Shown: positions 47,558-59,796 of the stretch, piece by piece
Layout: each line of letters starts with the position of its first letter
Numbering within the stretch: position 1 is the first letter of the stretch
Source of the DNA: Gordius sp. MW1
Taxonomy: Eukaryota; Nematomorpha; Gordioida; Gordea; Gordiidae
NCBI GenBank assembly: GCA_964036665.1
Contig: OZ038529.1
Coordinates: forward strand, 21,028,060 to 21,092,059
Direction: 5' to 3'
DNA: 64,000 bases
Position numbers and translations under genes: made by a program
The notes under the pieces: model-generated
Database searches by the model: none
Seen by the model: only the letters and a program-made list of their open reading frames with translations
Told to the model about the DNA's origin: nothing

Positions 47558-50500
47558 TTATATATATTTTTTCAATTTTTTTCTAATCTGGTATCTCCTT
47601 TCTATTTTCTCAACAACTTCTTCCAGGGGAGGCACATTCTCTAGCAACTTTCTACAAGCCTCATCCAGTTCGTCCATAGTGCATTGAATTGGTGTAATGC
47701 TTAAAATTCAAAAATAAAACTAATTTAAAATCCAAGTTTATTTGCGGCATTGCTAAGTTTTTCAAATTAAATGCTAACTTTTTTTGCAAAATTTTCATTT
47801 ATGAATCAAATTTAGAATTTTTCACATATGGAATTAACAATTGACCTCCCTACCCAATTTGATCGCTGGGTCCCTGAGACAAATTATTATGAGTTCCAGC
47901 CTTATTTGACACTGTTATGACTAGTGGGTTTTTCCATCTTATATTCAGTTTTGGGGTATTGTCCTCATTCATTGCAGGCGATATCGAGGTTAAATCGTTA
48001 GGGCTTGTTAGGGTACTATCAAATAAGTTTGATTCACACTCTTGATTTCCATTGTCCGATATTACTTTTATCGTAGGAATGACCTTGGGGGAGCCTGTCA
48101 ATGATAAATTCTACTTAATTTTTTTAACAAAAACTTATTTTCTTTCAAAAATAATATGGAATTTTGGTATTTAATAAAATCTTTAAAATAAAATAAGATT
48201 CTACCTTGCTCCAGGGCAGTTTCTATTTTCGCGACATCGAGGGTTAATGTAATTTCTTTCGCCACTGAAAAAGTTTTGCAAAATTGTATAAACAAATATC
48301 TAATTTATATGTTTTTATAACTGCATGGGCGTAGCCTGGGAAGTCGTGAAAATATTTTGACCTCTTCCCTACTTTGAATCTTGGCTACGTTCATGGGTAA
48401 CTCAGTAATTTCTAAGTTTATTATAAATTTTCCGATTTAATAAAAGAGTTTAAAAAATTGAAAAATGCAAGGATTTTAAAGGTACTTATGAAATTAATTT
48501 TGTGTTTTAAATTAGTGTTGATAAGTTTAATATTAATTTAAAAACATGAGCAATACCTGTAAAAGCATTCTCGGATGTTTGATCGGTGACAAATGCAACA
48601 TAAGGGTAACCTTAATAAAGATACAAAATTAAACGAAAAAATATTAGATATTGAATATTAAAATATTATATGATTTTGAATTATAAATATGAAATTCAAT
48701 TAAATATACTTTCGTGAAAGCAATCTTGATAAGTTGGAATTAAATGACATTCACTTATATTCAACATCCAATCTAAGAAATACAAGAAATAATTTATAAA
48801 TAAATTTTATATACCCTCTCTCCATTCCGTAACCGTATCAAAATTTAATTCTTGTTTAATCTTGTGATCTATTATATTAGTTTCGTTATCATTAGAAAAA
48901 TTGATTCCTTGGCCTAAATTGGTTTTAGGAAGATACAAAATACAAATTTTATTTTTATTTACGAAATATATGATTAATTTGTTAAAAATTCTTATTTTTT
49001 TTACAAAATATTACACGAACCACTATGAGTGGATTGGGGAAAGTTGTAATTGAGAGCGTCTATAAAGTCTAAATTCATTTGCGTTGGTAGATAAGTAGGA
49101 ACATTAGGATCGATGAAAAGATGTGGTAAATCTAATTTTTCTTTACAAATTACCCCATTTGCACCATCTATAATAAAATCAAAGTTAAAATTTTCAACAA
49201 CATAAGTCTATATCACCATAGGCTTTTTAAATTAAAAATGGATTTAAAATTCCTATATAAAATTGTTTTCCCCAAATGACGGATTTATTATTCATTTACT
49301 TTAAACAAGAGAAAGGTCTTAAAAATATTAAAAAAGATAAGATCTTATAATATAATTAAAGCGTACATATAATTTTGCAATCTAACTAAAAAATTGAAAC
49401 TAATGTTTATTTTCTTTTTAAAAATAAATCTAATTAAGTGTGGACAATGAATTACATAGCTACATTTGTGAGAAAAAAATATTATTTAATATTCATACAT
49501 TCAATTAATGTATGCAATTTGCAATTAAATAATAAGTGGGTTAGTAGCTTAAGCTTGCTAATCCACGAAAGATGTATTTAAAGATTAAACATAAACAAAT
49601 AATAAAAATCATTAACTGTATCAAGCAAGCATTAAATTTACCTGCGTTTAGCTTCAAAATTAATAAAACAATTGCATTTAACGAAAAAATAAATTCAAAT
49701 TATAATTTGTTTTTGCTTGAATTCGCCCCTTTCCCACACCTATATCTATAGACGACTATCAAATGGGATCCACTAATTTTTTCATAAATTTCCGCCAAAA
49801 CTTTTGAGCATTTTTTTTGAATGTAAGAGCTAAATTTAGCTTATTTAGGAGACGCTCTATCTAAATAATTCGACCAGTTTATGCCTCGTGATTAAATGAG
49901 TCTTCCATTATAAAATGGTTTTTTCAAATTATTATTGGTCAGTCAATAGTATCGATCACTTACCGATGGCTTCTTTTGATTTTTCTACTACTTTTCTCTG
50001 GGCAGAATCAGAGGAATTATTTGAGTTTGACGAATCTGAATTGAAGGATATGAGTCCCGCTAGTTCTATAACATTCATAAAAATTGATTATTCGCCCCCT
50101 TTAAGTTGGTAAAAAATACTAATTTTTTAATCTTAGTTTTGACAAAAAAGTTAAAATTTGATATTCTTTCAGGCTATATAGCCACGCTTGCCATAAGCAT
50201 TTACGATTTATAAACAACAATTGAAATTAACATTTACATACAAATTTATCATCAGTTTTATGGTTGTATATGTATTAAGGCTAAATATGCCCAGTAAATA
50301 TATATTATTATAATAAAATGAAAATTAAAAAGTAAATGCTATTGAACATGAAGAATACTTAATAAACCTGGAGAATGTTTGAGAATTTCTCTCGTTATAA
50401 TTTCTTGATCGATTTTCAGTCTTTTATGCATTGTGCCAGCAGCATCATCTGCACAAACAAAAAATCTCAAATGTTTTATACAAATGCACACTATGCCATG

Positions 50501-53500
50501 GACGTAGCTTAATTCAGAACTAGAGGGGGGAAATAGGGCAATATAATATTTTTTTTTGATTTTAAGTAATAAATGTTTAATTTTTTAACGAATTTTTGGA
50601 TTAAGAGTGGGGCAACCGCCCTCCCTGCTTCTTCTGCGAGTCCATGCACATCGTTATGGCAAAAGCCATGTATACTATGAAAAAAAAATTTCATAAAAAG
50701 TCTATTAATATATGGCTCGAATGTATACAAATATAGTATATTAAAAAAAATTAAATAAGAGCGTTAAGTAGCTAATATATCTTCATCTTCCTCTTTTAAC
50801 CCTCGAGAGCATTCGTGGGACACCACGGACCCCACGATATAAACTTAAATATAAAACGCGTTTAAAGAATAATTGATCTGGCCTTTTCAGTAGTCTAATA
50901 TTTTACAAGAACTAAATTTAGGGAAAATTTTATAACTTTTGGCCCATTACTTTTTAAAATATAGCATCTTTTTGGCCACAGGGGTCCTGTGTACCCCACG
51001 AATAAATGTTTGTATTTTTTTTATATCATCATATGCAATTATATTTTTTATGCATTTCCGACTTTCTTTTAATAAAAAATCATTTTAATTTTGATTCATT
51101 TCATGGTATATGATGTTAAGAGGTAAAATGAGGCGAGGCATTAAAATTAAAAAAAATAATATGACTTCAGAAGAATGTTAATAATTTTGTAAAATTGTTT
51201 AATTATTTATCAAAATTTATGCCATCAATTAAGAGTCCTTTACAAACATATATTCAAAATCTGAGATAATTTCAATTAATAGTTCGATAGTTATAAGAAG
51301 TTAAAAAATGGGGCCAAATATTTCGGAATTTCAGTAATACTCTCGAGGGTTAAGAAAGGACAAGAATCCAAATCTTATTATATGGGGCTAAGCTAGAGGA
51401 GGGCTGAGGGGACCCAAAAGGCCAGGAAGGTCGGAAATGTGTTAAAGAGGCTGAGACGATCGAGATGACAAAGAGATCCCGAGACCTTCCCCCCCCCCCC
51501 CACACACCCAATCTTTCTCAGCCTCTCCCTTAGCTACGGCACAGCTTAAAATCAAAAATAATTAGAGTGATCCTATTAGATTTTTATAGTTTTTGACTGA
51601 GTATTTGCGTATGCAATTTAAGAGCTCGTTTTAGGTTGTCCGTCAGTCCGTCTAGCCCAACATGTAATTTTAAATATTGCTATGGGTGGACACTTATGCG
51701 GGTTTTTAATGGCGGTCGACTTATGCTTCTGCTAAAGACTTTTATTCTAATGACCGCTGGTTGGCTTTTATCAATATAAGATTGTTATCACTTTTAAATA
51801 TATTTTTTTGTAAAATTTGTAGTTAAGTATGTTCAAAAAGTAGACTATCGGGTAGTGTATATCGACTTAGATTTTTGGGACGATTTATATAAGATTAAGG
51901 CTAAAGAATTTTACAAAAAACAATCCCTTTTCATTAATATTGACGTGTTGATAAATTAAGAGAAGACTTTTTAAGAGCGATGATAGGATAGAAATTGGCT
52001 TCGACTGGATGGTCCACAATCAGCTTATTGAAAATAAAAATGTGGTCTAAATTGATTTCTACTTAATTTAATTTAATTATATTTATATGGAACAGCAGTA
52101 ATTGCAACTATACTATCATGCTTGAATTTTTGTATTTTTCAAGTTAAAATGTAATTGAATAAATATAGCTACCTTCCATATGGCGTTTTATACTAATATC
52201 ATCATTTTGGTATTCCATTTCATCTTCGTATCCAAAGATGACACCTTTAAATATGTAGGTAAAAGTGTATGCATTTAATTAAAACATATGAGGTATAATT
52301 CAAAAATTTTGAAACTTTAATGAAGAACTTTATTTAAAGATCAAGAAATTTGGCTAATTTAAAATTTGTTTATAAAAGCATTTTTTTAAAGAATAGGTAC
52401 TAGATATTCTTGATTTGATTACAATCTACTAAACTTTAAGATAAATAATTTTTGCTAATACAATTTGCAAATTAAATGCATTTAATCATGTCAGCCCAGT
52501 GTTCTTGCCTATCGCTGAACTACTATGATTTCCTTTTATATAATGAGTTTAGTTGAATATTTACGAAATAAACGAAAATTCGAGAGAAAATCAAAAGTTA
52601 TATAGTTTTGTTTATCACTATTCTGGCAAAAATTTTCAAGCCTGTGTAATAACCGCATGTTTTATCATATTTGTCAATTATTTACTCTCCTTCTTCAACG
52701 AGGCTCTGGTTCTATGGACTGTATCGAGTTGATAGAAAGCTAAGTAAGCCTTTTCACGTATAACTTTGTCCACCGTAATTTTTTCAATCTTTTAATAAAA
52801 AACTTAACATATGCATCATTAATGTTAAAAAGTCTAGATGAATCTAATGTTTTACTATTAATAAATTACAAAAAATATTTTTCTATGATTTTATATAATA
52901 TTATAAATTTTTTAAATATATTTTAAATATGGAGAAAAACAACTAGTCTAAAAATTTATATTGATTAATCTAAATTAAGTTAAATTATACATTGGGATCG
53001 GCAATTTTAATCCATTCCTGATTGGGAAGCAAACAATTGACGTGACACCCTTTTACTGAATCACCGTTCACTATAACGCTCGCGTACAATTTGTAATACA
53101 ATCTTCGACCCTTCATAAAAAAGAATTTATGTCTGCTGAAACATCTATAATAAATAATAGTCAAACGAAATGACCGGAGCCAGTTTCTAGATTGAAGAGA
53201 TTAAATTTCTAAATTCTTCAAATTATGCCTTAATTATAATTACAGTTTATTATCTTAAATTTAAATAAAAAACATTTTGCCAAATATTTGTTAAAAAAAT
53301 AATGCTTAATATGGAACTTCATTGAGAGATCTTCACTCTTAAGCTCAGGTTAGCAGCATGTATGTGTAACTGTTATATTCATGTTATAATATTACTAATA
53401 GAAAAATCGTGAAATTTTAGCATCAATCATAGATAGAGCCCGGTTTGATCCGAAGGGAGAAGAAAAATAATTGAGAAAAAAATGCCGATTCTAGTTTTAA

Positions 53501-56500
53501 CCATATATTTATAAAAATAATAAAAAAAATTGATCGAGCCCTAGCTTGGCTCATGTTAACAAATCATAGAGGAAATATAAAATCTATAATTTTAAAATTT
53601 TGTAAATTAAATATGAATTAGAAATATTTGTTAATTTATCCGATTCTTACTAGTGGGTCTGTCATAAATCTACGAGCCTCAAATACAGCTGGAATAGTCA
53701 ATCGCGAATCCGGATTCACTCCGTGGTGTGAACTTCTAACCAAAATTACCAATATGTTTGGGACGTGAAGTATTCTCGTCGTACAAGCAATTTTTATTTT
53801 ATCCTTACACCTTGAATAAATTTTGTCAAACAAAATAATTTTAAAAATTATGTATCATACACAATTATTTGGAAAAATACCTCTATTATCCAAAAAAATA
53901 ATGCTCGAAATTTTTTTATCTCATGGCGAATTTATGTCGTCAATATGTCACTTGAGGTCAACAATTATCAAAACTCTATAAACGCTAATAAAATTAAGCC
54001 TAGTTATCATATCTAATTACGTAGGCTGAATGTTGCATATTTGCCAAGCGCCTAAGAAGTGAAATAAATTTTGTATCTTTAAATAACACATTTTTCTGCA
54101 GATATAATCTTTAAACTTTCAATTAAAAATAGAAAATTGTAATACGCCATTTAAGTGTAAATGTAAATGTAAAAATAATTATATAGATACCCTTAGAACC
54201 TACATAAGCCTAATTGACATTAAACAAATTATCTTCATTATGTCATAAAACTAAAATGTTTTTCATGTATATTCAAGATTTTAAGAAGATATTATTGTTT
54301 CAAAATATATTCTGGATGCAATAAAAACACATATGGGATTCGTCAGGGGGAGGCAGGTAGAGGTAGTTGTCCCCTCCCTCCTGAATCTTTTTGTGATATT
54401 TAAAATGTGAAAAAGTTTCAAAAATCATCATTCTGTCCCTCGCTAAATGATTATTGCCCCTAGAGAACTGCACGGGTGACCCGAAACCGGACCCAACCCG
54501 GACCCGACATCGGGACGGGTCGGGTTGAAAATTTTGAAATGCCTTCGGGTAGGGTCGGGTTGAAAATTTTAAAATGCTTCCGGATCGGGTCGGGTTCGGG
54601 TTAAAAATTTTAAAATGCTTTTGGGTCGGGTCAGGTTCGGGTTGAAAATTTTAAAAATGCTTCCGGATCGGGTCGGGTTAAGCGGGTTAAAAAAAAGTGA
54701 CTATGCAGTTCTCTAATTGCCCTTTTCTCTGGCTAGGCCTATGGAAGTACACTAGCTAATGAAGCTATAAAGGTCATTTTGTGTTAAACCATATTAAAAT
54801 CACTTGCTGCAAGTCCCGTCACCCGCTTTTAAATCGTATCGTTTTGAGAAATTTCGTTCGATAGCCTCTTCCAAGGTTTCCGAATTCTATTAAAGCAAAA
54901 AAAGGAAGATGAGATTTTGTTTACTTTTTCCAAATTAATTATCAACGTGGGACAAATATTTTATCCAAGTACGACTGTTTACTCTTATGTTTATATAGTA
55001 ATTTCTTAGGATATTTTTATTATTTTATTAATATAATCAACCACATCGGAATTAGTCATATTAATCGCTAATTTTCATAACGGCGAACTTAGTAAATATA
55101 AAAAAGACATTACGACAATATTAAATTGGGATAATGATGAATAATGGGTAAGGAAAGATATACCATAGAATCTATGCAGAGTTGGTAAAATGTACTATCT
55201 TTAAACTCCCACCGATTACAGGATGGACACTTAACTAGATTAAAAATACATAACATAAGTTGAAATTATGATAATTACTAATTTATAAATAACTATAATT
55301 TTTATATAATAATTCGACAATAATTACAAGGTTATAGAATTTAAAAACATATTTGTAAAAATTACTTTTAGTTCTAATAAATCCACGAAAATTGTTTGAT
55401 ATATTAACCATATCATTTTGGTAATAATCTTTCCTAGAAAATATATTACAAACTGGTTTAAATGTTTTATAGAGTAAAGCCATCCATATCTATTATTTTT
55501 AATTACCAACTTTATCACTTTGACCAAACCTTATTATAGAGTGACACGATATAACAAAATGCCATAATTTTAGCTTTTAATTTTTTTTGTATATTTAATG
55601 ATTACCGGAGATTTTAAAATTGACAAACATCAATAGATAATAAATAATTATGAATAGTTCATTCATTATGGGGGGGGGGGGGGGGGGGCAAGAAGAAATA
55701 AAAATAGCTTCAAATTAAAGATTTGGCCTTCTTAGTATCAGACATTGCATTAAGCTTTTAAAGTTAAACAGGCGCGTAGCTAGATTTTCTGAATTTTTTT
55801 TATAATATAATAAAGATTAGAGATGAGATAAGTCCATCCAGGACATATGGCTCGAGCCGATGGTCGCAAAAGATTTTCTGGCGAGCCAGGAAGGCGCCGT
55901 AACAATTCGAGCAATGCGGGCCTAAGAGGATTTTTTATAGAGGGTATATTATATTGTTTTTGTGTAGTATTTTATCGCCTTTTCATTTAACTGTATAGTA
56001 TATTTATTAATCGCGTTTCTTATCTTGCGAAAAATGAGAATTCATTTTTTTATTTTTTTCAAAATATGACGAAATTATTGCCAAAAACTTTTAAAATCAT
56101 TTTTGAGCCGGGCAGTTCAGGCAGCTTTAATAAGTCGGACATGGACGGGCGGACTCCTAGAAGAGTTTAATGGGGCTCGGGCGGGCAATTTAATCTAATA
56201 ATAACACAATAAGGTTCGGGCAATTTTTTTAAACAAATCTGACTTATGAAAGCTTCCCCCCTTGGCTACACCACTGGAATTAAAAGATAATTATAAAAAT
56301 ATTTGCAATTGTGCTGCTAAGGATTACCAATCGGTTATGGAGTTTGATTGACGAATCATAATATCTATGATTGATCTATACAAATGCAATACATTATCTG
56401 ACCACAATAGCTTGAAATGCTGACATATATCTAAAGTTAATTGTATCGTCTTTTTTCATTTTTAATATTACTCATTAACCATTTCTTGTAGTAATTTAGG

Positions 56501-58076
56501 TCCAAATGATCTACAGATTCAGACATTTTTTGCGTCAAGATTTCAACAAAGAAGCATAAGATACAATTTTCTTTCGAATAACCTATAAATAATTTTTAAA
56601 ATTTTTTTTTAAAACAATTCATTTTATTTTACTCCTTACATTATTATTTATATGGCTAATCTATTACTTTATATAGCTTTGTAATGTATTTGCTTAAATT
56701 TTTCTGTTTTGTATAATGCTTTAAAAATTTATAGTAAAAAATTCTAAACCTCAGTTTTTTTTAAAACTAAGCCAACTAACGGAGCTAGCAAGTTTTTAGT
56801 GGATTCCTGTGAATATTTCAGTAATGGATCTACGATAATATAGAAAAGGGGAATTTTGGTAGGATATTAGACGCGGTCTTTTATTCATTAAATTGTATGC
56901 TTTATTATACGATTAAAATTAATTTACAACTAATAAAACAGGTAAATACATCCCGCAATCAGACCAATAATTCTGATAGAAAATTGTGCGCTGAAAAATA
57001 ATATGTTTTTAATTTTTTCCTACAATTACCAGTTTTTTAGGTATACGAGGCGTAACAAAAAAATTAATTAATGGACCTATAGATGAAACTTTAATCTACA
57101 TAAATATACTACTATTTTTCACTAAATTAAAAATACCTTGGTATAGCCTCAAAAAGGCTTAAAAAGGGTATTTTTGGCACCTTCAACCTCGTATATCTAA
57201 AAAACTGGTAATTGTAAAAAAAACTAAAAACATATTAATTTTCTACGCAAAATTCCCTATCAGAATTATTGGTCGGATTGCGGGATGTAATCAAAAAGTC
57301 AATATTTGTAGAGCTGTGTAATTTATCTGACAATGCGATTTAACGTATAGGACAAGTTGTCTTATAGAGGAGAGAAGGACCAGATTGTTGCCTAAAATAG
57401 ATAGCCTTTTGTTTTTAAACGTCAATAATAAACTATAATTCTTGACTACTTTATTTGCTCTAGCTTTTGTTGCTTTATGATCAATTTTCATATAAATAAA
57501 TAATTTTTAGCCAACGCCGACTTGTTTTTACTAGTACGGACCGGATGTTAATTGAGAACTCCTAAGCTCAAACTTAACTTTTTTAGTAACGGTAAAAAAC
57601 AAGTTTTTAAAATAATTTATACCTTTATGGTTTTCATTGTAACATTTTGAAGCGTTTGTTAATAAATAAATTTTTTATATAGAAAATTGAATGGTAATTA
57701 TGTTTTGTCCAAGTAATAACAACTTACAATTTTTTTCGTGCCAGTTCATGAATAAAGAATTGCTCATGACGGGAGTATATGAAAAGGCGTGAAGCAAAGC
57801 AGCTAAGCCTTGATCATTTGGATCTTGAATACTAAATGCCTTTATCATCTTAGGCATATGATCGTCCCATTGTAATAACGTCTCTAAGTTAAATACGCTC
57901 TTTTGCATGTCAGTTAGCCTTAGTAAAACATTATAGCAATATAAGCTCTTGCAATAAATAAAATAGGCTTATGAAAACAAAGAAATTAGTAATTAAAAAT
58001 AAAAAAGAACCAGCAATAGAATTCTATTTAAGTGTTTTAAAAATTATTTTATATACCTCTGATGCAAAAGCTTTAA
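47558..58076 (-). CDS. Divergent USP-fold protein with long tail, at least 16 exons
   Basis: CDS complement join(58057-58076, 57728-57918, 55164-55234, 54804-54886, 53651-53810, 52991-53110, 52686-52788, 52173-52244, 50368-50448, 49964-50065, 49021-49167, 48815-48913, 48557-48610, 48205-48264, 47854-48094, 47558-47699): 581 residues, every junction in phase, 5' end incomplete. The first half follows ubiquitin-specific proteases: DPNDQGLAALLHAF where QDAxEFLxxLL is usual, zinc-finger pairs KCPSC and TCSKC, RILHVPNILVILVRSS, YYKLYASVIVNGD, EWIKIADPN and REKAYLAFYQL. The His box is KGCHVNC instead of SGHY, and the Asp box is IADPN instead of FDDS. No Cys box (GNTCYxNS) was found upstream, so it is probably a pseudoenzyme or very divergent. 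The tail is low-complexity and acidic, with an IKQE SUMO consensus and IKVISD-like hydrophobic patches. USP1-like and USPL1-like origins are both possible. Confidence 0.72.
48324..48396. mobile_element. MITE family 2, short internal-deletion copy
   Basis: Only 73 bp: CATGGGCGTAGCCTGGGAAG at one end and TTGGCTACGTTCATG at the other. Flanks TAACTG and TAACTC are near-duplicates. In an intron of the USP-like gene. Confidence 0.6.
50496..50646. mobile_element. MITE family 2 in a USP-like gene intron
   Basis: CCATGGACGTAGCTTAATTCAG at the left; GGGGCAACCGCCCTCCCTGC then GAGTCCATG at the right. The middle TAGAGGGGGGAAATAGGGCAA fits the family, well worn. Confidence 0.6.
51608..51690. repeat. Repeat family 4 end fragment
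   Basis: TGCGTATGCAATTTAAGAGCTCG, then TTTTAGGTTGTCCGTCAGTCCG and CCCAACATGTAATTTTAAATA, matching the words at 18636 and 38969. Confidence 0.55.
52991..53110 (-). other. Exon with the altered USP His/Asp region
   Basis: Forty codons, phase 0 at both ends. It reads GRRLYYKLYASVIVNGDSV, then KGCHVNCLLPNQEWIKIADP. In active USPs the first part is followed by SGHY, giving the catalytic His; here a Cys stands at that place and the His is one residue later. The Asp-box phenylalanine and first Asp are replaced by Ile-Ala, but one Asp remains. Confidence 0.7.
54333..54742. mobile_element. MITE family 2 interrupted by MITE family 3
   Basis: The left part (from CATATGGGATTCGTCAGGGG) and the right part (ATTGCCCTTTTCTCTGGCTAGG, CCTATGG) together make one worn family-2 copy. 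It is split at 54460 by the element at 54461-54715. Confidence 0.6.
54461..54715. mobile_element. MITE family 3, nested copy
   Basis: TAGAGAACTGCACGGGTGACCC at the left, GACTATGCAGTTCTCTA at the right, and GGGTCGGGTTGAAAATTTTAAAATGC subrepeats (in pieces) within. Target duplication ATTGCCCC before and ATTGCCCT after (7 of 8). Confidence 0.75.
55671..55688. repeat. Poly-G run of about 18
   Basis: An uninterrupted G tract in an intron of the USP-like gene. Prone to slippage and assembly error. Confidence 0.6.
56946..57289. mobile_element. Palindromic MITE with TACATCCCGCAATC ends
   Basis: Left arm 56946 to about 57064: TACATCCCGCAATC, GACCAATAATTCTGATAG, AATTACCAGTTTTTTAG, GTATACGAGG. The right arm mirrors it from about 57170 to 57289 (CCTCGTATATCTAAAAAACTGG ... 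GATTGCGGGATGTA). About 344 bp, no ORF, in the largest intron of the USP-like gene. Confidence 0.75.
58057..58076 (-). other. 20-nt microexon of the USP-like gene
   Basis: TTCCTTTACAG precedes TTAAAGCTTTTGCATCAGAG, which is followed by GTATAT. It adds LKLLHQ and two bases that complete Arg with the next exon (LTDMQKSVFN). The frame fit and the helix character support it. Confidence 0.55.
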
Positions 58077-59098
58077 CTGTAAAGGAATAATCAATCCTTT
58101 TTATAAAAATTTAACATACATTACATCTAGTTAATCAATAAAACCATATTGTTTAACTAACGATTAATGATGAAATTACCATACTATTAAACCAGTTCTA
58201 AATTACAGTCCAACGTGTTTGTTTTTTTTAAATATGTACTGCAAACAACACTATTTGAGCAAACAACACTATTTGACTCAATTTGAGCAGTTAAAGTTAA
58301 TATGATACCTGTAAATAGTTTGTTATAATTTTTTTTTATTTTATTTTATTTGAAGTTATTAACTTATAAAAACGGATATTATATATATATCATATACAAA
58401 GGCCAGCTATGCGCCTGGGAATTGAAATTAATATGGCGGTTGTGATGCCAATTTTTTGTTTAAGAATAAATTTAAGGGGAATTTGGAAATAGGGCAACGC
58501 CTGCCAATTTATTAAAAAGGGTTAATGGCCTGTGAAAGTTTCTGAGCATGAGGGACAATGGGGGGTAAATGTGTTGGCCAGAGAGGGTTTATTTGGTCAT
58601 CTTGAGGTCCTCTGCGAGAATCATGGGGTTATAGTTTTGGATGGAGGGTAGCAAAAATATCTATACAGATAAAATCCCTTTTAAGAATAGATCATTTTGC
58701 CAAGAGATGAGAGTTGAGCAGTCAGGCCGCATTCTTCCACCCAGCGAAGGGTCAGAAGGCTTAAAGATCGATGGTATGTTGGTTATTTTAACGATAGCCT
58801 GAATAAGCAAATTAATTGCTGTGCCTCATATATTTGTATTCGTTATAGACAATGTACGAGGTGCCTTGAATATATGTCCACAGATTGGGAACATTCCTGC
58901 AGTGGAACGGGTTGGAGAAACGTGTAGAGGCAGGAATCTTTCAGAAAAAAATGCTCCGGGGGGGGGTATTTTCAACTTCCGGGGGGAGGTAAATATTTTT
59001 TTAATTCCTATACCATTTTGTATAATATTTACTAATTTTTTTGATGATAGAAGTGGTATATAAATAGATACATACACGCATAATCATTAAATAAATAC

Positions 59099-59124
59099 AT
59101 GTAATATTTTAACGGGCAAGTGTT
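59099..59124 (-). other. Possible 26-nt exon of the USP-like gene
   Basis: Preceded by a strong pyrimidine tract ending TTTAAAG and followed by GTATTT. Read after a phase-1 exon it gives HLPVKILH and ends in phase 0, matching the microexon at 58076. Speculative. Confidence 0.3.
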
Positions 59125-59357
59125 CTTTAAAGAAAGTATGTTGTAAAGAGAACAGACAGAGCATAAAGCCCCACCTAAGGCTTCATCAAAAATTAGCAAT
59201 TTGTATTTAGATGTCCATGAAATCATAATTTATATGAAGGTTTAAGTTTTAAATTTTGCCCATGTTTTTCACTTTCAGCGACTAAGCAATTAGTAGAGCT
59301 GCCAATACACTAATCTTTATCAATATATATTAATAAAACTTGCATAATTTTAATTAC

Positions 59358-59429
59358 CAGCATTTTTATCATAAGAAAAAGAAGAGACAGTTTTCCCCAC
59401 TCCACCAGAATTACAATTTTTATCTTGAC
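59358..59429 (-). other. Possible 5' exon of the USP-like gene
   Basis: TTTTAG acceptor, 72 nt open in the phase-1 to phase-1 pattern of the downstream gene, and GTAATT donor. It encodes QDKNCNSGGVGKTVSSFSYD. No known motif. Confidence 0.4.
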
Positions 59430-59727
59430 CTAAAACATGAAAATATATGTAATATTTCTATATTAAAACCAAAATCTTTCTTGCCTCTTTCAGAGTTCAT
59501 GTGAATTTCACTGCTGGAAGCAGAATAATATCTGACTTTAACTTAGATATATATAAAATATCTAATGTTTAAAAATAATTGCCATAATTTCCCTTAGTAA
59601 GGGACAAAACAAGAGTTTTATTAATTCAGTCCCATCTTTACTTATTACAAACATATTCATGTCTTATTTTATATAAACACAAATACCCATGCATAATTAA
59701 AATTATTCCAAACTAAATCATATTTAC

Positions 59728-59796
59728 CATCATTTTATTAGGCTTTTCCTCTTTACTAAAGTAGTGTAAAAGAGTACTTTTATATTTACCAGACAT
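59728..59796 (-). other. Possible start exon of the USP-like gene
   Basis: ATTGCAG then ATG TCT; 23 codons, then donor ATG|GTAAAT. It encodes MSGKYKSTLLHYFSKEEKPN. KSTLLHYF resembles a PCNA-binding (PIP) box, with Lys in place of the first Gln. The link to the next exon needs a further exon (perhaps near 59480-59515), so it is unproven. Confidence 0.3.

Noticed and set aside
47558-50448. PAS or HIF-type transcription factor in the tail exons
   Set aside because: KLDLPHLFIDPNVP looked a little like a HIF degradation motif, but there is no LxxLAP, bHLH or PAS fold, and the exons link to the USP-like part.
52678-52680. In-frame TAA as the end of the USP-like gene
   Set aside because: A donor (GAGA|GTAAAT) lies just before it and the exon at 52244 continues in the right phase, as do all later exons. 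The longer gene explains more of the sequence.
56415-56550. Minus-strand frame starting MSESVDHLDLNYYKK
   Set aside because: It lies in an intron whose flanking exons already join in phase (AAT T + TT). The frame ends in a stop with no good donor. It could be an alternative exon, but this is unsupported.
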